Source of the DNA: Daejeonia sp002484105
GTDB lineage: Bacteria; Bacteroidota; Bacteroidia; Flavobacteriales; Weeksellaceae
Assembly: GCF_051175565.1 (NCBI RefSeq)
Contig: NZ_CP195105.1
Coordinates: 2,232,001-2,296,000, forward strand
DNA length: 64,000 bases
Direction of reading: 5' to 3'
Positions 39,661 to 49,207 of the stretch are shown here, in pieces. Each line of letters begins with the position of its first letter. The first letter of the stretch is position 1. The notes beneath the pieces are model-generated. The model made no database searches and was not told the origin of the DNA. It saw only the letters and a program-made list of their open reading frames with translations. The translations under genes and the position numbers were made by a program.

Positions 39661-40662
39661 TTACAATACTGTTTTATATAAAAACCATCTTAAAAACGCA
39701 TCAATAATCAGGGTAAAAAAGGCCACCCAGAGAAAAAGCCGGAAATGTTCCTGATAATTATACAGCGTATTGGTTTTGAGCTCTGTTTTTTCGAGGGCAT
39801 TGATTTCGTCATACACCTGTTCCAACCTCTGGTTGGAGGTAGCCCGGAAGTATTTTCCACCCGTCATCTGGGCGATATCCCGCAATACGGGTTCGTCAAT
39901 CGTTACTTCAGCCTGTGTAAAAACGAGATCGCCAAAAGGATCCAACCCTGTGGGCATCAGCGCATATCCGTTGGTACCGATGCCTATTGTGTAAACTTTT
40001 ATATTATTGTTTTTGGCCAGTTCGGCGGCCGTCATTGGCGGTATTCCATTCTGTATCGTATTTACACCGTCCGTCATCAGAATGACAATTTTGCTTTTGG
40101 CCTTGCTGTCTTTGAGATGAGAAACCGCTACGGCAAGACCATCTCCGATGGAAGTTCCGGGAGTCAGCTCAAGTGGATCGAGATTCTGAAGCTCTTCATC
40201 CACCACCTGATGATCAAGTGTGACGGGAACTTTGGAAATGGCTTCTCCGGAATAGGTTACCAGACCAATTCTGTCATTCGGACGCTTGGAGACAAAATCA
40301 CGTGCAATTTTTTTCAGGGCATCCATTCTGTCCGGCTCCAGATCCCGCGCAAGCATGGAGAGCGAAACATCCACTGCCAGCACGATATCTACCCCTTTGG
40401 TATTGTCCTGATCCTGCGAAACGGTAAAGGTACGCGGCCTCGCCATGGCAATAACAAGAGCTGAAAGAATGATGTATTTGCTTAATTTCAGAAGAAACTG
40501 CACCCAACGGAAACTCTGGTTTTCTTTCATATTGCTTACGGTGGGTACTGTGATGCCTTTTTGTTTTTTTTGGGCAATATCTTTAATCAGCAAAGGAATC
40601 AGCAGCAGAAAAAGCAGGAGAAACCACGGACTGTAAAACTCAAAATTCCATCGGCTAAACAT
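39661..40662 (-). CDS. batA: BatA, VWA-domain membrane protein
   Basis: 333 residues with the same layout as BatB: N-terminal membrane helices (PWFLLLFLLLIPLLI; LSKYIILSALVIAMA), a VWA domain with MIDAS LAVDVSLSMLARD (about 93) and LMTDGVNTIQNG, and a C-terminal helix (RLFLWVAFFTLIIDAFLRW). It overlaps the preceding bat gene by 8 bp, implying coupling. Part of the aerotolerance complex. Confidence 0.9.
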   Translation of the reverse strand: MFSRWNFEFYSPWFLLLFLLLIPLLIKDIAQKKQKGITVPTVSNMKENQSFRWVQFLLKLSKYIILSALVIAMARPRTFTVSQDQDNTKGVDIVLAVDVSLSMLARDLEPDRMDALKKIARDFVSKRPNDRIGLVTYSGEAISKVPVTLDHQVVDEELQNLDPLELTPGTSIGDGLAVAVSHLKDSKAKSKIVILMTDGVNTIQNGIPPMTAAELAKNNNIKVYTIGIGTNGYALMPTGLDPFGDLVFTQAEVTIDEPVLRDIAQMTGGKYFRATSNQRLEQVYDEINALEKTELKTNTLYNYQEHFRLFLWVAFFTLIIDAFLRWFLYKTVL

Positions 40663-41551
40663 CTTTTCTCAGTTTTTCAAATTCAAGATCTTTGGAAGAT
40701 CTTTTTACAAATGCTTTGATATCGTCAAAATCCTTCTGCATGATGGCCGTATCAGGAAAGTTTTTGGCAAATTTTACCATATCGCCACGCAGGAAGACAT
40801 CTTCCACGATTTTTTCGTTTTCTATCGAGATGGTATTGTTGTTTTTCATGTATTCAATAAGGTCGTCGGTGAGCAGTACGTTGGCCGGAATATGGTACTG
40901 GCTGGTAAGAAACTCACGTGTGATATCAATAATATTCACATAAAAAGCGCGGTAGTTTCCGTTTTCGATATATTTTTTCTTGCGGAGCGACTCCAATTTT
41001 TTCAGTGTCTGGTTGGTAAGAACCACGGGAGACGAAATACGTTGGCGTCCGTAGCGGATAAACTGCCAGACCAGGAAAATAAGTGCCACAACCGCCAGAA
41101 ATCCGAGAAGGTAGAATTTGTACATATCCCAGTAATCCCTGCCCTCCAGCTTCACACTTTTGTTGTTCATGATATCATTGATCTGATCTTCCTTTTTGGC
41201 GGTATTCACCACTTCTACTTCATACGGAATGGTCTGCTGGACCTGGTCTCCGATTTTGATGTCAAGCTGCGGAATTTTGAATACCCCTTCCTGGTAAATG
41301 GCAAATTCCACCGTTCTTTCATAGAGGTCTTTCTGTTTGCTGATACTGTCTTTGATAACTTCAAAATGGAAAGGCAACAACTGGTTTTTGGGTGCGATAA
41401 AGACGTCTTTGCCCCCCAGATTTTCGATTCTCACAGTAAAGACCGCCGGTTCGCCCAAAGCTAGCGTTTTCTTGTCAAGATGCGAATACAGGGTCTGTGC
41501 TCCCGCCAGAAAACTCAGAAAAATGAATATAAAAAAAGCTGTTCTTTTCAA
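40655..41551 (-). CDS. bat-operon membrane protein with BatD-like Ig domain
   Basis: 298 residues. Signal peptide (AFFIFIFLSFLAGAQ). One periplasmic Ig-like domain (about 20-115, KKTLALGEPAVFTVRIENLG) resembles the repeats of BatD. A membrane helix lies at about 148-165 (FYLLGFLAVVALIFLVWQF). The cytosolic C-terminal half (YRAFYVNIIDITREFLTSQYHIPANVLLTDDLIEYM) matches the DUF4381-like tail found between the DUF58 and batA genes in Bacteroidetes. The specific role is unknown. The start lies 29 bp after the DUF58 gene and the 3' end overlaps batA. Confidence 0.75.
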   Translation of the reverse strand: MKRTAFFIFIFLSFLAGAQTLYSHLDKKTLALGEPAVFTVRIENLGGKDVFIAPKNQLLPFHFEVIKDSISKQKDLYERTVEFAIYQEGVFKIPQLDIKIGDQVQQTIPYEVEVVNTAKKEDQINDIMNNKSVKLEGRDYWDMYKFYLLGFLAVVALIFLVWQFIRYGRQRISSPVVLTNQTLKKLESLRKKKYIENGNYRAFYVNIIDITREFLTSQYHIPANVLLTDDLIEYMKNNNTISIENEKIVEDVFLRGDMVKFAKNFPDTAIMQKDFDDIKAFVKRSSKDLEFEKLRKDV

Positions 41552-41580
41552 TGTTACAAATCGTTTTTTTTCGTCAATAA

Positions 41581-42444
41581 CTATTTTATCTGAAAATACT
41601 GGTACAGATTCCGGGCATAATCATCACCGGTCTTCAGACTGATAAATCCTGCAGAGGCATTCTCGAAATCTTCCTTCACAACGGCAAATTTCTGTTTCTG
41701 CTGTTCGGCATAGTTGTAGCGCCAGCGCGCGCTGGACGTATTCACCCAAATCTGCCGGCCACTTTCCGAATCGGTGAACAATGTATAGCCGATATCCGGG
41801 ATTTCCATATCTTTTCCATCATAGATGCGCATGCCGAGCAGCGAATGTTTTCCGGCGGCTACCCGCAGAATTTTCGGGGTATAGCTGTCTTCAAAATCCG
41901 AAAACATAAAGACAAATGATTTCCGCTTGAAGACATTCATCATATACTCGAATGCCGTGTCAATATTGGCTTTTGCCTTTATATAATCAAACGAAAGGAT
42001 CTGCGAAACAATCGCCAGAATATGTTTTCTTCCTTTTTGTGGGGGGATTACTTTGCAGACTTTGTCGGCAAAGAGAATCAACCCGACTTTATCGTTGTTT
42101 CCGACAGCCGAAAAACCAATACTGGCACAGATTTCTGCCACATAGTCGCGTTTCAGTTCCGTATGTGTGCCATAATCCATGGATGCAGAAACGTCTACCA
42201 TCAACATCACCGTGAGCTCGCGCTCTTCTTCCATCATTTTGACATAAGGCTCGCGAAAACGTGCCGTTTTATTCCAGTCGATACGGCGGATCTCGTCTCC
42301 AAACTGATACGGGCGCACTTCCGAAAACGTCATTCCCTGCCCTTTGAAGGCACTGTGATATTGCCCCATGAGCGATGCTTCCGTTTTTTTGCGGGTGCGG
42401 ATTTCAATCTGCTTTACTTTTCGTATGACGTCCTGAATATTCAA
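41581..42444 (-). CDS. DUF58 domain protein of the bat operon
   Basis: 287 residues. The N-terminus RKVKQIEIRTRKKTEASLMGQYHSAFKGQGMTFSEVRPY with FGDEIRRIDWNKTAR is the DUF58 signature. It is followed by a VWA-like MIDAS motif MVDVSASMDYG (about 80) and VFMFSDFED. DUF58 proteins are the standard partner of MoxR ATPases in von Willebrand-type chaperone systems. No membrane segment is seen. It lies 95 bp after moxR. Confidence 0.9.
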   Translation of the reverse strand: MNIQDVIRKVKQIEIRTRKKTEASLMGQYHSAFKGQGMTFSEVRPYQFGDEIRRIDWNKTARFREPYVKMMEEERELTVMLMVDVSASMDYGTHTELKRDYVAEICASIGFSAVGNNDKVGLILFADKVCKVIPPQKGRKHILAIVSQILSFDYIKAKANIDTAFEYMMNVFKRKSFVFMFSDFEDSYTPKILRVAAGKHSLLGMRIYDGKDMEIPDIGYTLFTDSESGRQIWVNTSSARWRYNYAEQQKQKFAVVKEDFENASAGFISLKTGDDYARNLYQYFQIK

Positions 42445-42539
42445 GATCAGTTAATTTAATTTAAAATTATAATTCGTTGCGGCAAAATAACCGGCTCGCC
42501 AAATCCGGAGTTTGACTTTTGAACAGGCATCCCAAGTCA

Positions 42540-43544
42540 TTAAGGTGCCTGAATTTTTGCAAGAATTTTGTCGATGATATTTTCGGAAGTCACCTCTTCC
42601 GCCTCGGCCTCAAAGCTCAGCCCGATACGGTGCCGCAGGACATCTTTGGCAATATCCTTCACATCTTCCGGAATCACAAATGCCCGGTTTTTCAGGAAAG
42701 CATTGCATCGTGCGGCAATAGCCAGGTTGATGGAAGCTCTCGGCGAAGCACCAAAACTGATATAGTTTTTCAGCTCACTGAGTCCATATTTTTCCGGGTA
42801 GCGGCTTGCAAAGACCATATCGAGTATATATTTTTCAATCTTTTCGTCGAGATAAATCTGGTTGATGAGTTCCTTGGCATCAGAAACGTTTTTCAGATCA
42901 ATCACCGGCTGTACTTTGGGCTGGTGCGAAGTGGAGACCATACGCATTACTTTGCGCTCGTCCTCAAATTTGGGATATTCGATTTTGCATTTCAGCATGA
43001 AACGGTCACTCTGCGCTTCGGGAAGCATATACGTACCTTCCTGGTCGATCGGATTTTGGGTCGCCAGAACGAGGAAGGGTTTGGGGAGCGGAAGGGTTTC
43101 GTCTCCGATGGTTACCTGCTTTTCCTGCATGGCTTCGAGCAGGGCGGACTGTACTTTGGACGGCGCACGGTTGATCTCGTCAGCCAGCACAAAATTGGCA
43201 AAAACAGGACCTTTTTTGATGATGAAATCATTATCCTTCACATTATAAATCATGGTGCCCACCACATCTGCAGGCAAAAGATCAGGGGTAAACTGTATCC
43301 TCGAAAATTCGCCGTGCACGGCTTCTGCCAGCGTTTTGATGGCCAGTGTTTTTGCCAGCCCGGGAACTCCTTCCAGAAGGATATGCCCGTTGCCAAGAAG
43401 TGCTATCAGCAAACGGTCTACCATATATTCCTGTCCGATAATAACTTTATTGATTTCCTGTTTCAGGAGAGAAAAATAGTAATTCTGTACTCTTACTTTT
43501 TCTGTTAACTGTTTGATATCTTCAGCCTGATGTAATTCTGCCAT
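42540..43544 (-). CDS. moxR: MoxR family AAA+ ATPase
   Basis: 334 residues. The AAA+ module has Walker A EGVPGLAKTLAIKTLA (about 56-72), Walker B FVLADEINRAPSKVQSALLEAMQE (about 123), sensor 1 LATQNPIDQEGTYMLPEAQSDRF and a C-terminal lid with GASPRASINLAIAARC. MoxR ATPases act as chaperones that help insert metal cofactors or assemble VWA proteins. It is the first gene of the operon moxR-DUF58-(Ig membrane protein)-batA-batB-batC-batD. No clear consensus promoter was found upstream. Confidence 0.93.
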   Translation of the reverse strand: MAELHQAEDIKQLTEKVRVQNYYFSLLKQEINKVIIGQEYMVDRLLIALLGNGHILLEGVPGLAKTLAIKTLAEAVHGEFSRIQFTPDLLPADVVGTMIYNVKDNDFIIKKGPVFANFVLADEINRAPSKVQSALLEAMQEKQVTIGDETLPLPKPFLVLATQNPIDQEGTYMLPEAQSDRFMLKCKIEYPKFEDERKVMRMVSTSHQPKVQPVIDLKNVSDAKELINQIYLDEKIEKYILDMVFASRYPEKYGLSELKNYISFGASPRASINLAIAARCNAFLKNRAFVIPEDVKDIAKDVLRHRIGLSFEAEAEEVTSENIIDKILAKIQAP

Positions 43545-43899
43545 AGTAAATATTGAAAATATGCTGTAAAATTGCGATAAATACCCGCTCCTGTCAACAC
43601 AATTAATGCCAAGACAGCGTTAAAATTTGTTAAAAAAAACCTTCATCAGGCAACGGTTTTATCTTAAAAAAATAAACATCAGCACAGTTTCCCGACGAAA
43701 TTATTTTATCATACAGAAATACTGTCCGTTAGCAATCCGCCTTCAGGACAAGCCTCTGAGAAGAAATACAGCAATAAAACGAAACGTGGAAAAATACCGG
43801 CTTCCAGTGGTTTTTAAAATTTCTGCCGGCAGTGTAGCGGCCTGTACTTTGCTGTTCTCAGTTAATTACACTATTTTTGGCCTTTAATTTCATCCGAAA
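43545..43899. promoter_or_regulatory. divergent intergenic region with promoter for the DinB gene
   Basis: This is a 355-bp gap between moxR and the DinB-like gene. TTTG (43848-43851), a 20-bp spacer and TATTTTTG (43872-43879) form a consensus promoter, with a start expected near 43886 and a short leader before the ATG at 43900. The remaining AT-rich sequence shows no recognisable gene. Confidence 0.55.
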
Positions 43900-44370
43900 A
43901 TGAATTATCATTTTTACGCACACAAGCAGGTAAGGAAAAATCTCCTCAGCACCCTCCAGAATACCTCTATGGAGGATCTGCTTCTGATTCCCGATGGTTT
44001 CAACAACAATATATACTGGAACATTGCCCACTGCGTTGCCACACAGCAACTGCTGCATTACTATCTGAGCGGCAACCCGTTCCGTATCGACAAATACTGG
44101 ATCGAAAACTATAAAAAAGGAACACTTCCGAACCTGAATGTTGATGCTTCCGAAGTGGAAGACCTCGCATTTCTGCTCACCGAAACCGCGCGGATACTGA
44201 TGAAAGACTACGATGCCGACTTTTTTTCTGACTATACGCCGTATACCACAAGTTTCGGCATGGATCTGAAAACAATACAGGACGCTATTGTATTCAACAA
44301 TATGCACGAGAGCCAGCATTACGGGTATATTATGGCGCAGAAAAGAGCCATTCTCGGAGAAAAATACTGA
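43900..44370 (+). CDS. DinB-like (DUF664/DfsB) metal-binding protein
   Basis: 156 residues, a four-helix bundle with the three metal-ligand histidines typical of DinB proteins: the N-terminal helix with HKQVRKNLL, NIAHCVATQQLLHYY (about 47-61) and the C-terminal ESQHYGYIMAQKR (His about 142). The phylum has many such proteins; some are bacillithiol or mycothiol-dependent transferases, most are uncharacterised. It has its own promoter and precedes rlmB by 102 bp. Confidence 0.8.
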   Translation: MNYHFYAHKQVRKNLLSTLQNTSMEDLLLIPDGFNNNIYWNIAHCVATQQLLHYYLSGNPFRIDKYWIENYKKGTLPNLNVDASEVEDLAFLLTETARILMKDYDADFFSDYTPYTTSFGMDLKTIQDAIVFNNMHESQHYGYIMAQKRAILGEKY

Positions 44371-44472
44371 CCGGAAATTTACATTATCTTATCAATAACC
44401 TGCAAGACGAGAAAGTTCGGCACTGGACACATCACCCACTGGACTTCTGACCTTGCCCTGAACCCAAAACAA

Positions 44473-45207
44473 ATGAAAGACGACTTTATATTTGGCCTGA
44501 GGCCCGTAATCGAAGCCCTGGACGCCGGCAAAACCATCGACAAAATATTTTTACAGAACGGACTGCAGGGCTCCATCTATGCAGAATTGAAAGAAAAACT
44601 CAGCAAATACGGTATACGCCCGAACTATGTTCCCGTGGAAAAACTGAACCGCATTACCCGGAAAAATCATCAGGGGGTGGTGGCCTTTATTTCGGATGTG
44701 CCGTTTTACAGCATCGAAGATATCATCCCGCAGATTTTTGAAGAAGGCAGGATCCCTTTTCTGCTGATTCTTGACCGGCTGACAGATGTGAGAAATTTCG
44801 GAGCCATCTGCAGAACCGCAGAATGTGTCGGAATTGATGCCGTTATCATCCCTGAAAAGGGTGCTGCTCCCATTAATTCGGATGCCATCAAAACTTCCGC
44901 CGGAGCCATCTATAATATCAAAATCTGCAAGGAAAAAAATCTTGCGCATACCGTTGATTTTCTGCAACAGTCCGGAATTTCTGTCTATGCCTCTACCGAA
45001 AAGGCGCAGAAATTGCTTTATGATGCCGACTTCAAAGAGCCATGTGCCATCGTGATGGGAAATGAAGAGACCGGAATATCCAAAGAAGTACTGCACCACA
45101 GTGACGACAAAATAAAACTTCCGATAACCGGAAAAACGCAGTCCCTGAACGTTTCCGTTGCCTGTGGCGCGATGCTGTACGAAGTGGTACGCCAAAGATT
45201 GTCTTAA
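44473..45207 (+). CDS. rlmB: 23S rRNA (guanosine-2'-O-)-methyltransferase RlmB (TrmH/SpoU family)
   Basis: 244 residues. The N-terminal substrate-binding domain starts FIFGLRPVIEALDAGKTIDKIFL. The SPOUT methylase domain has motif 1 LDRLTDVRNFGAICRTAECVG (about 100-120), motif 2 IVMGNEETGIS (about 195-205) and motif 3 LPITGKTQSLNVSVACGAMLYE. The arginine in NFGAICRTA and the knot residues are intact. It 2'-O-methylates a guanosine of 23S rRNA, typically G2251. An internal-start reading is unnecessary: the ATG at 44473 gives the standard N-terminus. Confidence 0.92.
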   Translation: MKDDFIFGLRPVIEALDAGKTIDKIFLQNGLQGSIYAELKEKLSKYGIRPNYVPVEKLNRITRKNHQGVVAFISDVPFYSIEDIIPQIFEEGRIPFLLILDRLTDVRNFGAICRTAECVGIDAVIIPEKGAAPINSDAIKTSAGAIYNIKICKEKNLAHTVDFLQQSGISVYASTEKAQKLLYDADFKEPCAIVMGNEETGISKEVLHHSDDKIKLPITGKTQSLNVSVACGAMLYEVVRQRLS

Positions 45208-45265
45208 ACCAGAAAGCTACGGAAAAAACTTCCGCACATAATCAATAAAGTAAAATATAAAATTA

Positions 45266-46300
45266 ATGAAAAAACTGAGTGCACTCGCCGTTATACTTTT
45301 CACCATTATTGCCTGTAACAAAGACACCAAAACGGTAACGAAAACCGATCCCAAAACAGGTAAAACCATTCAGGTTGAAGTGCCCGCCAACGAAGCGACA
45401 CCTTTGGCCATAGCAGATTCTGCGGGGATTTACAAACAGAAATTTCTTCTGGAAAAAGGCCATACCTACCCTTTCACCACCTATCAGAAAGATGCTGTAA
45501 ATGTGACCGCACCAGACGGCAAAAAACACAGTGTGACAACTGAAAGCCAGGATGACGTCACCTTCACGGTTAATGATCTGGTGAATGGTGTGTATGATAT
45601 TACCGTAAATTTTGTCAACAAAAAAACGTCACAGTCCGGCGACGGAAAATCGGCAACCGTAGACACACGGACTGCCGCACCAAAAGAAACCGGCCTGAAA
45701 AACCGATGGACAGTAGACAAAGCCCTTACCGGAAACCAGCTGAAAATGAAAATGGACCAAAACGGAAAAATCATTTCCATTACAGGATTTGACCCTATCT
45801 ATACCAAAGTTTCGGCTGCCATTGCGAAAATTGTTCCGAATGCCGAAGCCAAAAAAGAACTCACCGAGCAGACCAAACAAAGCTTCAACGAAAAAGTACT
45901 GAAAGACCAGTTTACGAAAAATATACTCGTTCTGCCTGCAAAAGGTGCCAGAATCGGCGAAAAATGGAGTACTGCTGAACCCGCCTCTGCCGACGGAAAA
46001 GTAAAGCTTACCACCAACTACACCCTGAAATCTGCAAACAACGGAGTCGTGGAAATTGCCGTATCCGGTGGGATCCCGACACAGGCGGACAAACAGACAC
46101 AGCAGGGCGTTACCCATAGTATCAGCTCGACGCTCTCGCAGAAGGGTACAGTAAAATTTGACCAGAAAACCGGATGGCTGCAGACACAGGACATCACCGT
46201 GAATGCCACACAGAAAGAAAGTATGTCGGACGGCAAAAAATCACAGAGCATGTCTTCCGTAACGGTAACACATGTAGTGGTGAACCCCGCTTCAAAATAA
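45266..46300 (+). CDS. DUF6263 family lipoprotein
   Basis: 344 residues. Lipobox TIIAC with Cys17, followed by NKDTKTVTKTDPKTGK, a charged tether. The rest is beta-rich with FLLEKGHTYPFTTYQ and GARIGEKWSTAEP, matching DUF6263 proteins of Bacteroidetes (unknown function, anchored in the outer membrane or periplasm). It is 58 bp downstream of rlmB and 18 bp upstream of the DUF4834 gene, so it may be cotranscribed with the latter. Confidence 0.75.
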   Translation: MKKLSALAVILFTIIACNKDTKTVTKTDPKTGKTIQVEVPANEATPLAIADSAGIYKQKFLLEKGHTYPFTTYQKDAVNVTAPDGKKHSVTTESQDDVTFTVNDLVNGVYDITVNFVNKKTSQSGDGKSATVDTRTAAPKETGLKNRWTVDKALTGNQLKMKMDQNGKIISITGFDPIYTKVSAAIAKIVPNAEAKKELTEQTKQSFNEKVLKDQFTKNILVLPAKGARIGEKWSTAEPASADGKVKLTTNYTLKSANNGVVEIAVSGGIPTQADKQTQQGVTHSISSTLSQKGTVKFDQKTGWLQTQDITVNATQKESMSDGKKSQSMSSVTVTHVVVNPASK

Positions 46301-46318
46301 TTTTGTAATTTTATCCGT

Positions 46319-46537
46319 ATGAAATATGTATTAGAACTCATCTTAATCACCATCGTGATATTCTTTGTGTGGAATATTCTGAAAAGGCTGTTTCTAAATA
46401 CTTTTTACCGCTTTCCACAACAGAATACGCCGCCGAAGAACCCGCCCAAGGAGAAAAAAAATTCTTCCGGACTGAACTGGGATGCTGAAACCATTGATTA
46501 CGAAGAAGTTAAAGAAGAAGAAGAACAGAAAAATTAA
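46319..46537 (+). CDS. DUF4834 family small membrane protein
   Basis: 72 residues. One N-terminal membrane helix (LELILITIVIFFVWNILKRLF) is followed by a Pro/Lys-rich linker (PPKNPPKEKK) and an acidic tail (DYEEVKEEEEQ). This matches DUF4834, a short Bacteroidetes family of unknown role usually encoded near the gene that follows here (YfhO). Confidence 0.75.
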   Translation: MKYVLELILITIVIFFVWNILKRLFLNTFYRFPQQNTPPKNPPKEKKNSSGLNWDAETIDYEEVKEEEEQKN

Positions 46538-46596
46538 TCTCTGATAAACCCTTTCAAAATAGTATTTTTGGAAGGATTTTTATTAATACCTAAGAC

Positions 46597-49164
46597 ATGC
46601 TGCAGAACAGAAAAAACGTCGTCTACATCGTCGCAAGCCTCATTGTTTTCGTCATTATTGCTTATCTCTATGCCAATCCGGTGCTCACGGGCAAGCAGCT
46701 CTTTCAGCACGATATTGTACAGTATAAAGGTGGTGCCAAGGAACTGCTCGACTATCGCGCACAAGCCGGAAAAGAAACCTACTGGAGCGACTCCATGTTT
46801 GGCGGAATGCCCACCTATCAGATGGGTTCGCAGTTCCGTGGAGATGTGATCACAAAAATTGACAAAGTCCTGATGGCTTTTCCAAAGCCCGTCAATTATC
46901 TTTTTCTGCTTTTCTCTGGTTTTTTCCTGCTGGGTATGGTAGCCGTTCGCAACTGGAAATATGCACTGCTCGGTGCTACATTCTTCGGCCTCTCCACCTA
47001 TTTCTATATTATTATTGCCGCAGGACATAATGGTAAGGTACATACCATTGCCTATTTTGCACCACTGCTGGCAGGAATTCTGCTGGTCTACATCCGCAAA
47101 AAATATATCTGGGGATTCATTATCACCACGCTTTTTATGGGACTTCAGATCTCGGCCAACCATCCGCAGATGACGTATTATCTTTTTCTTGCTCTCGGTT
47201 TTCTTTTTCTTTCCGAGTTCATCAGGGCCTTTCAGAAAAAAACGACATGGAAGCACTTCCTTGTTTCCACGGGAATTGTCGGGATGGCTTGTGTGCTGGG
47301 TGTCGGGATGAATTCGCAGCGAATAATGGCCAATGCTGAATACATCAAAGAAACCGTCCGCGGAAAACAGATTCTGGACAACGAAAGACATTCTTCCGAA
47401 AAATCCGGTATGGACAAAGAGAGTATGCTGATGTGGAGCTACGGGAAACTGGAAACGCTCAATCTCTTTATTCCACGACTGATGGGCGGTGCAAGCCAGG
47501 AAAAAGGTTCCGACAAAATGGCACAGGGGCTTCAGGACGTCATTGCCAGTAATGTAAATTCTGAAGAAGAATATAACAATGTCGTAGGGCGCATATCCAA
47601 AGGCCTCACCAGCCTTACCTACTGGGGCGAGCAGCCGGGAACTTCCGGACCAGCCTATCAGGGTGCTGTAGTGATTTTCCTTGCAATACTCGGATTTTTC
47701 TTTGCCTCAAAAAAATACAAATACTGGATTCTGGGCGCTACCGCACTGTCCATTGCACTGGCATGGGGCAGCAACTTTATGCCGCTTTCTAATTTCTTTA
47801 TTGATTTTGTGCCGTTTTATAACAAATTCCGTGCTCCTTCTTCCATCCTCGTGGTGGCAGAATTACTGCTGCCGTTTGTGGCGGTTCTCGGGCTGTACCG
47901 TTTCTATAAATCAGGTGAACTGACCGAAGAATATAAGAAAAAAATACTCCTCTTTTGCACATCCGGAATATTGGGCATTACACTGTTTCTGCTGCTTTTC
48001 GGAAAGAGTATTCTTGGATTTTCCACTCCGGCAGAGCAGGCTTATCTCCCTCCCTATATTCTCGATTATCTTGTAGGCGAACGCTACAAAATGTTTCAGT
48101 CGGACGCCATCAAAGCAATGGTTTATGTTGGTATTACGGCTGGCGTGCTGTTCTTGAGTATGCAAAACAAACTTCACCGTAATATTGCACTCGTCGCAAT
48201 AGGCGCTGTAAGCTTTTTTGATTTATGGAATGTAGACCGCAACTATCTGAATAATGACAATTTTGTTGATAAAATATTTGCAGAAAATCCTTTCCAGACC
48301 GAAAGCTCCGATCTGCTGGCGGAGAAAGTAGGCGACAATCCGAATTTACAGTCACTGCTGCAGGATGTTCATGTCAACAAAGTCCTGGAAACCATTGCGG
48401 AGAAAGACAAGACCCATTACCGTATTTTCAACCAGGTGCTGGGGCCTTTCAGCGAAACGAATACGTCTTATTTCAAATCTTCTGTCGGAGGCTACCACGC
48501 CGTGAAACTCAGAAGATACGACGATCTGATCAACGAATATTTCTATTCTTCCGACAGCATCAGACAGAAAGAAGTACCCGAAATTCTGAATATGCTGAAT
48601 ACCAAATATATTATCGGGGGTAGTGCCGAAGATCCGCAGGTGCAGATCAACCCACTGTCCAACGGCAATGCATGGTTTGTATCGGATATTCATTATGCCA
48701 GAACTCCCAATGAAGAAATTGACCTGATTGGGAAAACCGTTACCAAAAAAACTGCCGTTGTTGCCGAAGAAGACCGCAAATATCTTAACGGAAAACAGAT
48801 GCTCCCGGACAGCACCGCAACGATACAGCTCACCTCCTACCAACCCAATGAGATTGAACTGAAGACGCAGAGCAAAACGCCACAGCTTGCAGTGATTTCT
48901 GAGATTTATTACCCTGAAGGATGGAAAATGATGATAGACAATACTGAAGTACCCTATATCAAAGCCGATTATCTGCTGAGAGCCGTCCACGTTCCCGCCG
49001 GAAATCATACCCTTAAAATGGTGTTTGAACCATCCGTCATCCAGCGCGGCAAAGTACTTTCACTGGCAGCTTTCGGAATATTCATTCTGCTGAGCATTGC
49101 AGGTCTTTACAGGCTTTACAGAAAACGTCAGGAATCTGCTGAAGTTCCCGATCCTGTCCAATAA
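46597..49164 (+). CDS. YfhO family membrane protein
   Basis: 855 residues. About a dozen membrane segments cover residues 10-540 (first: VVYIVASLIVFVIIAYLYA). The loop after helix 1 has the YfhO/GT-C-like motif DSMFGGMPTYQMG. The C-terminal 250 residues are extracytoplasmic with YHAVKLRRYDDLI, NMLNTKYIIGG and VISEIYYPEGWKMMID. The family is linked to glycosylation of lipoteichoic acid in Firmicutes and is common but uncharacterised in Bacteroidetes. A glycosyltransferase gene follows 43 bp later. TATTTTTG at 46563-46570 may be its -7 box. Confidence 0.85.
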   Translation: MLQNRKNVVYIVASLIVFVIIAYLYANPVLTGKQLFQHDIVQYKGGAKELLDYRAQAGKETYWSDSMFGGMPTYQMGSQFRGDVITKIDKVLMAFPKPVNYLFLLFSGFFLLGMVAVRNWKYALLGATFFGLSTYFYIIIAAGHNGKVHTIAYFAPLLAGILLVYIRKKYIWGFIITTLFMGLQISANHPQMTYYLFLALGFLFLSEFIRAFQKKTTWKHFLVSTGIVGMACVLGVGMNSQRIMANAEYIKETVRGKQILDNERHSSEKSGMDKESMLMWSYGKLETLNLFIPRLMGGASQEKGSDKMAQGLQDVIASNVNSEEEYNNVVGRISKGLTSLTYWGEQPGTSGPAYQGAVVIFLAILGFFFASKKYKYWILGATALSIALAWGSNFMPLSNFFIDFVPFYNKFRAPSSILVVAELLLPFVAVLGLYRFYKSGELTEEYKKKILLFCTSGILGITLFLLLFGKSILGFSTPAEQAYLPPYILDYLVGERYKMFQSDAIKAMVYVGITAGVLFLSMQNKLHRNIALVAIGAVSFFDLWNVDRNYLNNDNFVDKIFAENPFQTESSDLLAEKVGDNPNLQSLLQDVHVNKVLETIAEKDKTHYRIFNQVLGPFSETNTSYFKSSVGGYHAVKLRRYDDLINEYFYSSDSIRQKEVPEILNMLNTKYIIGGSAEDPQVQINPLSNGNAWFVSDIHYARTPNEEIDLIGKTVTKKTAVVAEEDRKYLNGKQMLPDSTATIQLTSYQPNEIELKTQSKTPQLAVISEIYYPEGWKMMIDNTEVPYIKADYLLRAVHVPAGNHTLKMVFEPSVIQRGKVLSLAAFGIFILLSIAGLYRLYRKRQESAEVPDPVQ

Positions 49165-49207
49165 TTCACCAATACCCTGCTTAAAACCCTCTTTAAACAA
49201 AATTCTG

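Noticed and set aside
42519..43508. 329-codon plus-strand open frame opposite moxR
   Set aside because: Shadow of a fully conserved AAA+ gene.
43627..43887. 86-codon open frame before the DinB gene
   Set aside because: Its 3' part holds the DinB promoter (TTTG-20-TATTTTTG), and the translation is not protein-like.
49097..49207. Longer N-terminus for the glycosyltransferase
   Set aside because: It lies within the YfhO gene, and the Rossmann strand begins right after ATG 49208.
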